Shown here: piece by piece, positions 47,588 through 58,165 of the stretch
Layout of the letters: each line of letters opens with the position of its first letter
Position numbering within the stretch: position 1 is the stretch's first letter
Assembly (NCBI GenBank): GCA_964016885.1
Contig: OZ024743.1
Location: 17,607,999 to 17,671,998 of the forward strand
Length of the DNA: 64,000 nt
Source: Eledone cirrhosa
Lineage: Eukaryota > Mollusca > Cephalopoda > Octopoda > Eledonidae
Reading direction: 5' to 3'
The notes under the pieces: model-generated
What the model was told of the DNA's origin: nothing
The model's database searches: none
Seen by the model: only the letters and a program-made list of their open reading frames with translations
Program-made: the position numbers and the translations under genes

Positions 47588-47786
47588 GCTGAGTGCTCTC
47601 AGACACGAGGGGATGAAAGCTGTTTAATGGGCCCGAGTGGCGGAGGGGCGTCGTGGCAAAAAAACCACGATCCGGTCTTTGGTGGAACATGATGGGCGCA
47701 TCCTACTCGATCCCGGGAATATAGATAAAGCTTTTCAGCGGCATTTCCCTTAGCTGTTCGGGAACAGCGGTGGGCCGGATCGAGAT

Positions 47787-48980
47787 ATGGACCTTAGTGT
47801 ATACCTCGACGGACTGCCGCGGCTCTCGGCCACTGAGGCAGAGTGTTGCGAAAAGCCGATAACAATCGCTGAAGTACGGCTGGCAATGATAGGCTGTTCA
47901 AGTGGTAAATCGCCTTGTTTGGATGGTCTGCCTTATGAACTTTACGTACAGATTCCAGACTTGTTCTGACCCCTCTTGGCGGACGTCTACTGCAACTGGC
48001 AACAGCACGGGAGAATTCCAAGCTCTGTGAACTGAGGAGCGGTGGCGCTGCTAAGAAAGCATCCGAACAAGGGGGATAACATATATAATTTCAGGTGCAT
48101 AACTCTGCTAAACCTAGAGTTTAAGATTTCGGCCAAGGTGCTAGCAAAGAGGTTGGCGCTTGTCGTTGGTGGTCTGGTGGGAGAAGGGGTTGCATGCGCC
48201 ATTCCCGACAGATCCATCCACGACAACCTCCACCTCATGTGATACATCGTGGAGAGGGTAACTAGGGAACCTGGCACGGGTGGGTCCTTCATCAATTTAG
48301 ATCAGTCGAAAGCTTTCGATAGAGTCGACCATCGTTACCTAGCGGCAATCCTGAGGGCGGCTGGCTTTGGGCGCGTCTTCAGAGGCTGGATCGCTGCCAT
48401 GCGCAGCAACATCTGCTCTGTGGTGACAATGAACGGTCCCCTTTCGGAACTGTTCGACATCATGCGCTCGGTCCACCAAGGATGTCCCCACTCGACCCTC
48501 TTGTACGTATGGACTCTCGAGCCTTTACTGCACAGACTGGAGACGTTGAGGGGGTCCCACGCGAACTAGTATGCGGAAGATCCGTGTCAGCATATGCGGA
48601 CGATATCACCGTAGTGGTGTCAAACGCCAAACACATCGAGGCGATCGGCACTACACTAAGAGAATAAGAAGCATTGACAGGAACAATGATCAATCGGGAA
48701 AAGTCAGTGGGCTTGCAGCTCGGAGGTGGCTAGCGTGTACATCACATCCGTCATCTACTACCGCCTGACAGTCTTACCTTATCCTAAGCCTCTCCTGACT
48801 GCGCGGGAGCGTTTGCTCTTACGCTTTTTGTGGAAGGGACGTGGTCCGATGGTCAGGCGGTCCATATGCTGTCAACACCCGCTACGTGGAGGGCTGGGCA
48901 TGACGTGGCTGGTGATGCGCAGGCACGCGCTCAGGCTACGACATCTCCACCTCTTCCTCGACAGTGATCAGGTGTGATCG
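47787..48980 (+). pseudogene. L1/Tx1-like LINE ORF2, reverse transcriptase domain
   Basis: Frame 3: GCSSGKSPCLDGLPYELY (the GK-PG-DG block), stops near 47967 and 48033, HPNKGDNIYNFRCITLLNLE, AKVLAKRLALVV, PDRSIHDNLHLM, stop at 48241, INLDQSKAFDRVDHRYL (motif A), RSVHQGCPHSTLLY (motif B with one change). A frameshift near 48550 leads to SVSAYADDITVVVS (motif C, YADD). The wording resembles the Tx1 branch of L1-type RTs. Beyond 48725 it is deleted and frameshifted. Confidence 0.75.
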
Positions 48981-49249
48981 CCGTTTGCTAGACGCTCGTC
49001 TCCTCGACGGAGCTGCAGTCCTGGTTCAAGCTAAGATCGAGAGGGAGCGGTTGGAGACTGGAATGTCTTCAGGCGTTCACAGCCCTCGATCAATCAGGCA
49101 ATGTGAGAGGTGGAAACTCCACCTTCGCATTCTATAGAGGATTAGTGGAGGGGAAGACGACGACGTACTTGGGGAAACTCTAGGCGTCGACGAAAATCAA
49201 CTAGCCAATCTCTTCGGAAGTACTTTCGGGCCAGGGCCTACCGAGTAAC

Positions 49250-49455
49250 TTTGCCAGTTCGGGATAAACTCTACAGGCAAGATGTCCCTCGGAAGTCTGC
49301 CCCCTATTGGGGAATTTATTTCATTGTTCTATTATTACATCCTCTGTTTTTGTTTTTGTTTTTTACACGCAGAAATGCCCATTTGTACTGTCCTGTATTG
49401 TCCTGTACTGTCCTTAATGTCTACTTTATGTAAACCCTTGTGGTTAATAAAAAAA
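49250..49455 (+). repeat. 3' untranslated end of L1/Tx1-like LINE copy 1
   Basis: Shares ATGTCCCTCGGAAGTCT, CCCCCTATTGGGGA, TTTACACGCAGAAATG, TACTGTCCTGTATTGTCCTG and CTTGTGGTTAATAAA with the ends at 54490-54660 and 56920-57082. The ATTGGGG/CCCCCTAT segment forms a small hairpin. Confidence 0.7.
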
Positions 49456-49481
49456 GTATTATTATTATTATTATTATTATT
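49456..49481 (+). repeat. (ATT)n junction between opposed LINE tails
   Basis: A triplet run shared by the + strand L1/Tx1-like 3' end on its left and the - strand R4-like 3' end on its right. The same junction recurs at 57083-57108. Confidence 0.85.
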
Positions 49482-49627
49482 ACAGCTGCATTTATCTTGA
49501 TTTATGTTCATACGAGTTATAATCAAGTCATTACCAGTGACCTCAAGAGACAACAAGGTCCGCCATGTTCAAGAAAGAACATACATACTCACACATGCAT
49601 CTTTAGGTACTTAGACTTGTGATGCAC

Positions 49628-50310
49628 TTATATTGACAGAATCTTACTTAGTATATGGGCAGTTCCCATTAGTACTATCTTTTGTATTTCTCCTATACGC
49701 GGGTTTCCTGGGATTTGCGACAAGTAATCATTAGACCCCTTAGGTATCATTCCTAGAGCGCCTACAACCACTGGTATTGTTTTAGTTCTCAATTTCCACA
49801 TGTTTCCAATTTCTATCTCCAGGTCCTTATACTTGTTCAATTTTTCAAATGTTTTTATAGATACATTCTTGTCTATTGGAATGGACATATCAATTAGCAG
49901 GTATACCATCTTTTTAAAGTCATTCAGTATTATATCAGGTCTTTTGCATCTAGTTTTCGGTCTGTTTGGATGCAAAAGTTCCACAAGATTTAGATGTGAT
50001 CTTTTTCAAGTATGGGAGGTGGTTGATGCTCCCACCAATTCTTTTGATGGGGCAGCTCAAAATGCTTACACATTATCCAATGTATGTATTGTGCAGCTCT
50101 GTCATGCCTGTTTAGGTATTCGGTTGGAGCTATAGCACTGCACATTGAAATTATATGGTCAATGGTCTCTGGTTGTTTTTTACATACACGGCATAATGGG
50201 CTGCATCCATTTTTTATTATGTTGGCTTGGTAATTTTGTATTGGCCGACACTGATCTTGTGCTGCTATAATCAGTCCTTCAGTCTCCGATTTCAGTCCAG
50301 AGGATGCCAA
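49628..50310 (-). pseudogene. R4/Dong-like LINE copy A, CCHC and restriction-like endonuclease
   Basis: Two frames. 50310-49990: SSGLKSETEGLIIAAQDQC, CSPLCRVCKKQPETIDHIIS-MC (C-x2-C-x7-H-x4-C knuckle), HRDRAAQYIHWIMCKHF-like, WWEHQPPP, LEKDHI. After a frame change, 49984-49628: RPDIILNDFKKMVYLLIDMS (the PD...D pattern of the restriction-like nuclease), KYKDLEIEIGNMWKLRTKT, VVVGALGMIPKGSNDYL, VLMGTAHILSKILSI at the C-terminus. Confidence 0.7.
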
Positions 50311-50435
50311 CCACTGATGGGTTAAAGTTTTGTCAACATCAGGATTGTTAGCTCGTTCTGGGCATTTTCCATACAGAGGCTTTTCTTGCCATTTCTGAGC
50401 CAGTTTCTGTAGCAGTTCTTTCTTTGCAGTTACTT

Positions 50436-51643
50436 TTACCTGCTTTGCTTTTTTCTAATTTCCATTTCAGCAGTAAATGGGACTTCTGAAATTTGTAGTC
50501 CATTACTGTATCTTTGTGCATCTTTTGTAATCGAGAATGACCTTTTGATGCTTTCGTGTTTCAAAACCAGTTTGATCATCCAATCATGTGATTCTCTTAG
50601 ATATCTAGATAATCCAATTGTTGCAGTTTTCAACGCTATATCTAACTGGATTAACCCACGTCCTCCTTCGTTCCTAGGGAGATATATTCTATCTGTATCT
50701 GCCTTAGGGTGATGCATTCTGTGCATCGTTAAGAATTTTCGAATTTTTGTATCGAGCCTACGGATCTCTGTGCTTGACCAGTTGATGTCATTGTAACTGT
50801 AGGTTACTACTTGTATGGCAAGCGTGTTTATGGCATCGATCCTATTCCTTGCATTCAAATCCGTTCTTAAGATTGCTCTTACTCAGCGGTAACATTCCTT
50901 CCTTATCATTTCCCTCATTGTCGAGTGCTTGATTCAGTCTCCTTCACAAACACCTAGATATTTGTAAGTTCCCTCTTGATCAAGTTCTCTTATCACATTC
51001 CCTCGATCAAGATTATTGTCTGAACTTTTCAGCAGCTTTCCTCTGGTGAACGTTGCTTTGGCGCATTTATCTAGTCCAAACTCCATTTTAATGTCATCAC
51101 TGCAATCGATAGATTTTTGTGTCTATTATGACAATCTTCCAGTATCATTTTGTTAACCAAAAGCTGATCCTTACAGCCATATGAGCCTCGTTTTAACCCT
51201 TTCTGCTCAATGGGAAATAGGTCATTTGTCATCAGGTGGTCATATGTATATTCAGTTAGGACTGATGTTAAAATTTTATACATTGTGGTCAAGCAAGTTA
51301 TCGGTCTGTAATTTTTGGGATTGTTTGTCTCATCATTCTTCGGAAGCAGGAATGTAATGCCGTTAACTAGCCATGATGGTATCTTTTCTGGCTCCTTTGT
51401 AAAGTTGGGCTAACAGTTCATGAGACTCTGTGAATGCATTTATCCAAAAATGTTGTATTTTGTCTTTCCTGGGGATTTCCATTTGCTGGTTTTTCTTAGA
51501 GCCAAACGCAACTGTTCAACTGTTATATTTTCCCATATTTGTTCCTCAAGGTCAGCTGTATCTTTCATTTGTCTGTTTATCCATGGGGCATATATATTAT
51601 GAACTTTTTCTTCGGCCCAGATCTTTTCCCAGAATTCTTGCAC
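50436..51643 (-). pseudogene. R4/Dong-like LINE copy A, RT remnants around the deletion
   Basis: Contains the 5' part of the RT (KSPGKTKYNIFG; ILTSVLTEYTYDHL; GCKDQLLVNKMI) and the post-palm part (YKYLGVCEGD, a stop, NARNRIDAINTLAIQVVTYS, IYLPRNEGGRGLIQ). The frame EDCHNRHKNLSIA passes without a gap into a sequence aligned to the region after the FMDD motif of the relative at 60 kb. About 0.4 kb holding both catalytic aspartate motifs is thus deleted. Confidence 0.65.
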
Positions 51644-51921
51644 TTCCTCCTTGGGTGGTATTGATTTAGCAGTTATTGTTGACTTACCAATTTTTCTGTA
51701 GAAGTTTCCTTGGTTGGTTTGAACATATTATTGTCCTTATAGAATCTAGATCGTTGTTCAAAGCGCCTTATACGAGCAGCTTTGGCAGACACTTTTTACT
51801 TGATTATTTCTATCAGCATGCCTATGTCACTTGTTGGTTTTATACTGTACTTTTTTTCAATTGTCTAAGTTTAGTTTGTTTAACATGTTCACCTACTTTA
51901 TAGTTTTTTTAAATTTCTATG

Positions 51922-52764
51922 TCAGATCGGAGAAGGTTTATTTGGCGATTTAATGTTCTCTTGCCAAGTAGATTTCTTGTGGGAATTCCTTTGTTTTTTC
52001 ATTTTCACTCCACATAAGTGAGTGGTGACTTTAGCCGATGCATAATAGAGCTGATTTAAATCAGTAATGTTTAGTTTGATTGTGATGATAATGTTTTTGA
52101 TAATTATGTTAGTCTTGTGTATTATCTTTTGGTTCTGTTTGGTGTTCTGGATCTTAGGGAGGGTGTCTCGTTCCCCCATGTCAGATTCTTTCATTTTCAT
52201 CCATTCGATCATAATTTCATCCTTCAAGTTGGCAAGTTCATTCTCAATCATTTCTTTATCATTTACGATCTCATTGTTTTCATTTGGAGTTTCATCTTGA
52301 GCATGCTCTCCCTCCACGTTTTGGATCCTTTCTTTAATTTGTTCTGTTTTCAGTGATTCCGCCCCAACCCTGGGATTCGAAGTGTTACAATTTACATCGT
52401 TTTCACTAACACATGTTTCCTTTTCCCTTCGCTGACTTTGTGCTAATTGCTTGATCTGATTAATTTCTCTATCAGTTAGTAACATTTTTTTAACAATATT
52501 TCTTCGTATATTGGCTAGTTTGTCACTGTCAGTATAGCCTCTGTTTTCGGGATGTTTCTTTTTCCAGTTGATATATGTCTGTTCTGTATTCGATGTATTT
52601 GATGGGTAGTACATGGCAGTGTAGAAAGCCTCAAGGACTTCTTTATTATCTTCCCTTGACCATTTTCTTTGGATTTCTTGGTGATGAGCATGGAGGGCCA
52701 ACAGTAGGCGTATTCCGGTTATGGGAGGTCTCCAGCGCCGAAGTGATGGGAAGGTTTGAATCAT
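51922..52764 (-). CDS. R4/Dong-like LINE copy A, N-terminal region
   Basis: A 280-residue uninterrupted frame starting at ATG 52764. Residues about 34-60 (RKWSREDNKEVLEAF) resemble the start of a Myb-like DNA-binding helix bundle, as found at the N-terminus of restriction-like-endonuclease LINEs. Residues 70-110 (WKKKHPENRGYTDSDKLANI) match in layout the NPKERGYRRRMHNIW region of the intact relative at 62 kb. The rest is acidic and hydrophilic, ending with a basic segment. The frame stops before the RT. Confidence 0.6.
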   Translation of the reverse strand: MIQTFPSLRRWRPPITGIRLLLALHAHHQEIQRKWSREDNKEVLEAFYTAMYYPSNTSNTEQTYINWKKKHPENRGYTDSDKLANIRRNIVKKMLLTDREINQIKQLAQSQRREKETCVSENDVNCNTSNPRVGAESLKTEQIKERIQNVEGEHAQDETPNENNEIVNDKEMIENELANLKDEIMIEWMKMKESDMGERDTLPKIQNTKQNQKIIHKTNIIIKNIIITIKLNITDLNQLYYASAKVTTHLCGVKMKKQRNSHKKSTWQENIKSPNKPSPI

Positions 52765-53270
52765 TAGCTGATTTTTCGACCCCAGTCTGGTTCCTCTCTG
52801 AGTGACGCGGCCCTTTTACCCGGGTGACGGCCGATGGTATGTGATTTTATCATTAGACATTTACTTTATTTTGTCGCGTTTTATCCTTATCCGCCAAGGG
52901 GTAATCATTTCGTGTTACCACTTCTAGAACGAGTGTCAACCAAGACTAGGGGGGTCGTTCTCCCCTAGAGACACGGCTATTCCCCGCCGGCCGCCACCCC
53001 TGTATTTCTTGGTCACGGGGTTTTCGTTTTTGTTGTTTTTTTAAATTGTTATTATCATGAGTGGTTCCTTAATGTGAGCATTGCGTGGCTTAAGAATGAA
53101 ATTATTAATAATGTCTCCACTCCAGGCACAAGGCCAGCAATTACCCAGTGCATTAGAATAATATAATATACTTTTGGCTGAAGTTGACTGTTATTGTTGT
53201 TGGCTATGTCGGTGGTGGTGCTGGGGATTTTTATATTGTTGGTGGGGACGGGGGGAGCCAGCAGTGCCAC
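52765..53270. other. possible 5' leader of R4-like copy A; SINE fragment inside
   Basis: 52765-53040 is GC-richer (GTGACGCGGCCCTTTTACCC and CCCCGCCGGCCGCCACCC) and may be the element's leader. A minus-strand SINE fragment (GCACAAGGCCAGCAATTACC, 53125-53157) follows, then a GGTGG-rich stretch. Confidence 0.4.
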
Positions 53271-53280
53271 AGTTGTTGAC

Positions 53281-54045
53281 GTTTGGCCGGTGGCCGGGTC
53301 ACTATGTCAACCTTTTTATATCTTTTGCTAGCCTCTCCCTTGTCTAGTGATACCGCCACCTTCCCTTTTATTATGTTAACAGAGGTAATGGGGAATAGTG
53401 GTGGTAGCAATGAAGGAGTGGTGGCGGCGGTGATGGGATAGTGGTAGCAAGGATGGATGGAGTGGTGGCGGCGGTGGCGTTGTCGTTACTGAGTTTTGTT
53501 GAATTGACTGTAGTTTTGTTTGATCTGTAGTATCTATGCGTTTGTGTCGCGTATGTTTAATATATGTGTTGACATATTCCCTTAATATTGCAATTAAACA
53601 TTTTGTTAAAACTTGAGACAATAATAATAGTAATTATTATTATGATGCTGGGATTGGTGGTGGTGGTGAAATTGCCGTTATCTGGCTGTTGTATTTAGTG
53701 TACACAGCTGGGTGATGTGGTAGGTGGTGTATCTAGTATCTGGTGTTGTGAAATTGCTGTTATTTGGCTGTTCTATATAGTGTAGACAGAGGGTGTTTTC
53801 TTCCATTTATAACCATTTTCTTTTTTGAATATAAAATGTATAATACAAAATTCAATATTTGAGCGATATAACAATATATTATGGATCCGAATTTTTATGA
53901 GACGTGATTCGGTGCTTTATGCATCATTTGTACTAAGAATTGTTATTTCACAATTGATTTAAATATGTTAAAAATCAAAACTTACGGGAGCGATTTCATG
54001 ACCTTCTACCACCACGCGCGACTTCTTCCCTTCTTCTTCTTATTA
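53281..54045 (+). repeat. GGTGG-rich interspersed repeat, copy 1
   Basis: Begins TTGGCCGGTGGCCGGGTCAC and runs through CTAGTGATACCGCCACCTTC, a GGTGGTAGCAATGA/GGCGG-rich block, TTGCCGTTATCTGGCTGTTG, GATATAACAATATA, and AAAACTTACGGGAGCGATTT, ending in an (ATT)n run. Other copies: 58165-58810 and 62850-63437. It is non-coding in all three and sits between LINE copies, always ending at (ATT)n. It could be the tail of another LINE family. Confidence 0.7.
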
Positions 54046-54057
54046 TTATTATTATTA

Positions 54058-54670
54058 CCGTCCTGCACGAACACGTCCAGTGTCCGAGCATTGCTGATTG
54101 GGGGTTTATGTCGAACACCCGCTGTCGCGTGTAGGACTGATCCAGCTATCAGCTGAGTCCATCGTGAGGATTGCCCCGCCCTTTCCTTTAGCCGAGAAGG
54201 GCAGGAAGTTTTTATCTGTCTGGTGGCCATGGCGAGAAGAGATAGTATGGTGGACACGTTTGAAAGGGCTGAAGACGAGCATTTACCTCTTCCGTGATGC
54301 CCTGATTAACTTTTTCAAATTTCATTTGAAAAGGAAAATCAGGGTAGAAAGGGAAGTGCTCTCTTCCCAGCATTTTGTTGAAAGATGGGAAGAGAGCACT
54401 TCCCTTTCTAAGGTGGAAAACTGTGAGAGGGCACTTGCCCTGGTGGTCAGGGTCACTGTGGCTTTATAATGGGCTTTCTCCACCAATGTCCCTCGGAAGT
54501 CTCCCCCCTATTGGGGATTTTATTTTTCATTGTTATATCATTACATCCTCTGTTTTTTTTTTTACACGCAGAAATGCCCATTAGTACCCCCTGTATTGTC
54601 ATGTACTGTCCTTAATGTCTAGTTTATGTAAACGCTTGTGGTTAATAAAGAAATCCTTAATACTATTATT
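54058..54670 (+). pseudogene. L1/Tx1-like LINE, 3' fragment
   Basis: Starts within the sequence coding the CCHC knuckle (CGTCCTGCACGAACACG aligns with 56495) and continues through the post-coding region, with a local duplication of GGAAGTGCTCTCTTCCC (54350-54405), to TTGTGGTTAATAAAGAAA and an (ATT)n run. It is 5'-truncated at an (ATT)n tract. Confidence 0.65.
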
Positions 54671-54674
54671 ATTA

Positions 54675-57082
54675 TTGGTTGGTGAAGCCACGCTTCTTAT
54701 CGCCTCCAGTCTTTTTCAACGTTTTACCTCTTTTTAAACCGTTCTAAACCTTTTATTCAAGTCTTAAATTTGATAAAAGTTTAGAAGAAGTGACCCACCT
54801 AATACAGGGGTTCACTAGTAAATAATACGGCACCCCTTTACGGGGTGTCGTATTCGTATTTGTGTAAAAATATTTTCTGAAAAATTTCAACATGGATAAC
54901 ACAAAAAAGAGAGAGAGCGCTGTCAGACAACACAGAGAGAGAGGGAGACTTTATCAGCATGTCAACAAGACAGCGTTCCAGCGGAGGTAAATATAAACGA
55001 AAATTTTACAAAGGAAAAAAAGTTTGTTACCGATTTAAAATTAACAAATATTTTGGCCAAGGTGCTAGCAAAGAGGTTGGCGCTTGTCGTTGGTGGTTTG
55101 GTCGGAGAGGCACAGACATGCGCCATTCCCGACAGATCCATCCACGACAACCTCCACCTCATGCGATACATCGTAGAGAGGGTAGCTAGGGAACCTGGCA
55201 CTGGTGGATCTTTGATCAATTTAGATCAGTCGAAAGCCTTCGATAGGGTCGACCATCGTTACCTAGCGGCAGTCCTGAGGGCGGCTGGCTTTGGGCCTGT
55301 CTTCAGAAGCTGGATCGCTGCCATGCACAGCGACATCTGCTCTGTAGTGAGAGTGAACAGTCACCTTTCGGAATCGTTCAACATCATGCGCTCGGTCCGC
55401 CAAGGATGTCCCCTCTTGTCCCTATTGTACGTATTGACTCGAGCCATTACTGCACAAACTGGAGACGTTGGGCGGGGTCCCGCGCGAACTAGGATGCGGA
55501 AGATCCGTGTCAGCATATGCCGACGATGTCACCGTAGTGGTGTCGAACGCCAAACAAATCGAGGCGATCGACACTACACTAAGAGAATACGAAGCGGTGA
55601 CAGGAGCAATGATCAACCAGGAAAAGTCAGTGGGCCTGCAGCTCGGCACCTGGAGAGGCATGTCCATGCCGTCCAACAGCGTCGTCGGGCGCTGGACGGA
55701 CGGACCGGTTAAAATGCTAGGCGTCTGGTTCGGTCCAGACCTCCAGACGGACAAAAACTGGGACGAGGTGACGAGCGGGGTGGCTTCTCTCACCTGGAAA
55801 TGGGCCGAGAGGAAGCTATCCCTGAAAGGTCGAGCAGAGGTGGTGAATGCCTACATCGCATCCGTCATCTACTACCGCCTGACCGTCTTACCTTGTCCTA
55901 AGCCCCGCCTGACTGCGCTGGAGCATTTGCTCTTTCGCTTCTTGTGGAAGGGACGCGCTCCTATGATCAGGCGGTCCATCTGCTGTCAAAACCCGCTACG
56001 TAGAGGGCTGACATGCCGTGGCTGATGATGCGCAGACATGCGCTCAGGCTACGAAATCTTCACCTCTTCCTCGACGGTGATCAGGTGTGGTCGCCGTTTG
56101 CTAGACACGTTTTTCCCCAGCTCGTCTCCTTGACGGAGGTGCAGTCCTGCGTCAAGCTAAGACCGAGAGTGAGCGCTTGGAGACTGGAATGTCTTCAGGC
56201 GCTCACAGCCCTCGACAAATCGGGCAATGTGATCGGTGGAAACTCCACCTTGGCGTTCTATAGAAGATTAGTGGAGGTGAAGAGCGACGACGTACTTGGA
56301 GAAACTCTAGGCGTCGACGAAATTCAACTAGCCAGTCTCTTCGGAAGGACTTTCGGGCCGGGGCCTATGGACAACTTCCAGAAATCTCTGGCCTGGCAGT
56401 GCTACCGGGGAGCTTTGCCAGTTCGGGATAAACTCTACAATCATGGAGGTGCCGTCAGCCGGGCATGTCCGGGATGCGCGCAGGGCTACGGAACCGTCCT
56501 GCACGCACTCGTCCAGTGTCCGAGCATTGCTGACTTGTGGGTTTATGTCGAAAACCTGCTGTCACGTGTAGGACGGATCCAGCTATCAGCCGGGAAGGGC
56601 AGGCAGTTTTTATCTGTCTGGTGACCATGGCGAAAGAGATAGTATGGTGGATACGTTTGAAAGGGCTGAAAACGAGCACTTACCTCTTGCGTGATGCCCT
56701 GATTAACTTTTTCAAATTTCATTTGAAAAGGAAAATCAGGGTAGAGAGGGAAGTGCTCTCTTCCCAGCATTTTGTTGAAAGATGGGTGAGAGAAGCAAGT
56801 ATGGCCCGAATGAATGGGCCTTCTCTGAGTATGTGTCTGTAAAGTAAGGGTGGAAAACTAGGAGAGGGCACTTGTCCTTGTGGTCGGGGTCACTGTGGTC
56901 ATTTAATGGGCTTTCTCCACAAATGTCCCTCGGAAGTCTCCCCCCTATTGGGGAATTTTCCTTTGTTATTTTATTTCATCCTCTGTTTTTTTTTACACGC
57001 AGAAATGTGTACTGTCCTGTATTGTCCTGTACTGTCCTTAATGTTCACTTCATGTAAACCCTTGTGGTTAATAAAGAAAACA
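54675..57082 (+). mobile_element. L1/Tx1-like LINE with large internal deletion (copy 2)
   Basis: A 5' leader and a short ORF1-like start (ATG near 54892 and ATG 54959: STRQRSSGGKYKRKFY) pass at about 55050 directly into the middle of the RT (AKVLAKRLALVVGGLVGE), the part found at 48133 in copy 1. ORF1, the endonuclease and the RT fingers, about 3 kb, are absent. The rest runs through the RT, the C-terminal knuckle and the 3' end. Confidence 0.7.
55053..56624 (+). pseudogene. L1/Tx1-like LINE ORF2, RT palm to C-terminus
   Basis: Three frames, better preserved than copy 1. 55053-55440: PDRSIHDNLHLMRYIVERV, LDQSKAFDRVDHRYLAAVL (motif A), MRSVRQGCPLLSLLYVL (motif B). After a frameshift, 55468-56025: SVSAYADDVTVVVSNAKQIE (motif C), MINQEKSVGLQL, VKMLGVWFGPDL, LKGRAEVVNAYIASVIYY. 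A third frame, 56013-56624: LWKG-adjacent region, WQCYRGALPVRDKLYNHG, and CPGCAQGYGTVLHALVQC (C-x2-C-x8-H-x4-C) near the end. The N-terminal half is missing. Confidence 0.75.
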
Positions 57083-57108
57083 TTATTATTATTATTATTA
57101 TTATTACA
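57083..57108 (+). repeat. (ATT)n junction between opposed LINE tails (second case)
   Basis: Same layout as 49456-49481: L1/Tx1-like 3' end on the left, R4-like 3' end in reverse orientation on the right. Confidence 0.85.
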
Positions 57109-58165
57109 GTTGCATTTATCTTGCTTTATGTTCATACGAGTTATCCCCAAGTCACAACCAGTGACATCAAGAGACAACAAGGTCTGCCATGTTCAAGAAA
57201 GAACATACATACTCACACATACATCTTTAGTGTTTAGACTTGTGATGTACTTATATTGACAGAATCTTCCTTAGTATATGGGCAGTTCCCATTAGTACCA
57301 TCTTTTGTATTTCTCCTATACGCGGGTTTCCTGGGATTTGCTATAGGTAATCAATAGACCCCTTAGGTATTATTCCTAGAGCGCCTACAACCACTGGTAT
57401 TGTTTTAGTTCTCAATTTCCACATTTTTCCAATTTCTATATCCAGGTCCTTATACTTGCACAATTTTTCAAATGTTTTTATAGATACATTCTTGTCTATT
57501 GGAACAGACATATCAATTAGCAGGCATAGCCTCTTTTTAAAGTCCTTCAATATTATATCAGGTCTATTTGCATCTATTTTTCGGTCTGTTTGGATGCTAA
57601 AGTTCCACAGGATTGAGATGTGATCTTTTTCAAGTATGGGTGGTGGTTGATGCTCCCATGTATTCTTTTGATGGGGCAGGTCAAAATGCTTACACATTAT
57701 CCAATGTATGTATTGTGCAGCTCTGTCATGCCTGTTTAGGTATTCGGTTGGAGCAATAGGACTGCACATTGAAATTATATGGTCAATGGTCTCTGGTTGT
57801 TTTTTACATACACGGCATAATGGGCTGCATCCATTTTTTATTATGTTGGCTTGGTAATTTTTTGTTGGCAGACACTGATCTTGTGCTGATATAATCAGTC
57901 CTTCAGTCTCCGATTTCAGTCCAGAGGATGCCAACCACTGATGGGTTAAAGTTTTGTCAACATCAGGATTGTTAGCTCGCTCTGGGTATTTTCCATACAG
58001 AGGCTGTTCTTGCCATTTCTTAGCCAGTTTCTGTAGCAGTTCTTTCTTTGCAGTTACTTTTACCTGCTTTGCTTTTTCTGTGTTTTCCATTTCAGCAGTA
58101 AATGGGACTGAAATTTGTAGTCCATTACTGTATCTTTGTGCATCTTTTGTAATGGAATATGATCT
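57109..58165 (-). pseudogene. R4/Dong-like LINE, 5'-truncated 3' part (copy B)
   Basis: A 249-residue open frame (58090-57341) covers AKKELLQKLAKKWQEQPLYG, SSGLKSETEGLIISAQDQCL, CRVCKKQPETIDHIISMC (C-x2-C-x7-H-x4-C), AAQYIHWIMCKHFDLPHQK, RPDIILKDFKKRLCLLIDMS (restriction-like nuclease PD...D) and VVVGALGIIPKGSIDYL. The last ~25 residues found in copy A lie beyond the stop at 57341. It lacks the RT; a GGTGG repeat joins at 58165. Its endonuclease part is less broken than that of copy A. Confidence 0.75.

Larger units (their letters stand above)
44339..49455 (+). mobile_element. L1/Tx1-like LINE, nearly full length, decayed (copy 1)
   Basis: The element begins after an (ATT)n run at 44319-44338 and ends in TTGTGGTTAATAAAAAAAGT next to another (ATT)n run. 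It contains ORF1 (44551-46018), APE endonuclease (about 46570-47260), reverse transcriptase (47787-48670) and a 3' region, all with stops and frameshifts. About 180 bp after the RT palm, present in the copy at 55 kb, are missing near 48725. A tail of the same family occurs at 54058-54670 and 56700-57082. Confidence 0.75.
49482..52764 (-). mobile_element. R4/Dong-like LINE, near full length with RT palm deleted (copy A)
   Basis: Reading leftward: an N-terminal frame (52764-51922) with RKWSREDNKEVLEAFYTAM, a Myb/SANT-like start, and PENRGYTDSDKLANIRRNIV; linker; EKIWAEEKVHNIYAPWI and KTSKWKSPG (51643-51440), the start of the RT; ILTSVLTEYTYDHLMTND and EQKGLKRGSYGCKDQLL (51292-51071); then an abrupt join near 51108 to DDIKMEFGLDKCA, skipping motifs A to C; IYLPRNEGGRGLIQLD (50858-50436); and the endonuclease (50310-49628). 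A TAA tail ends it. Confidence 0.75.
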
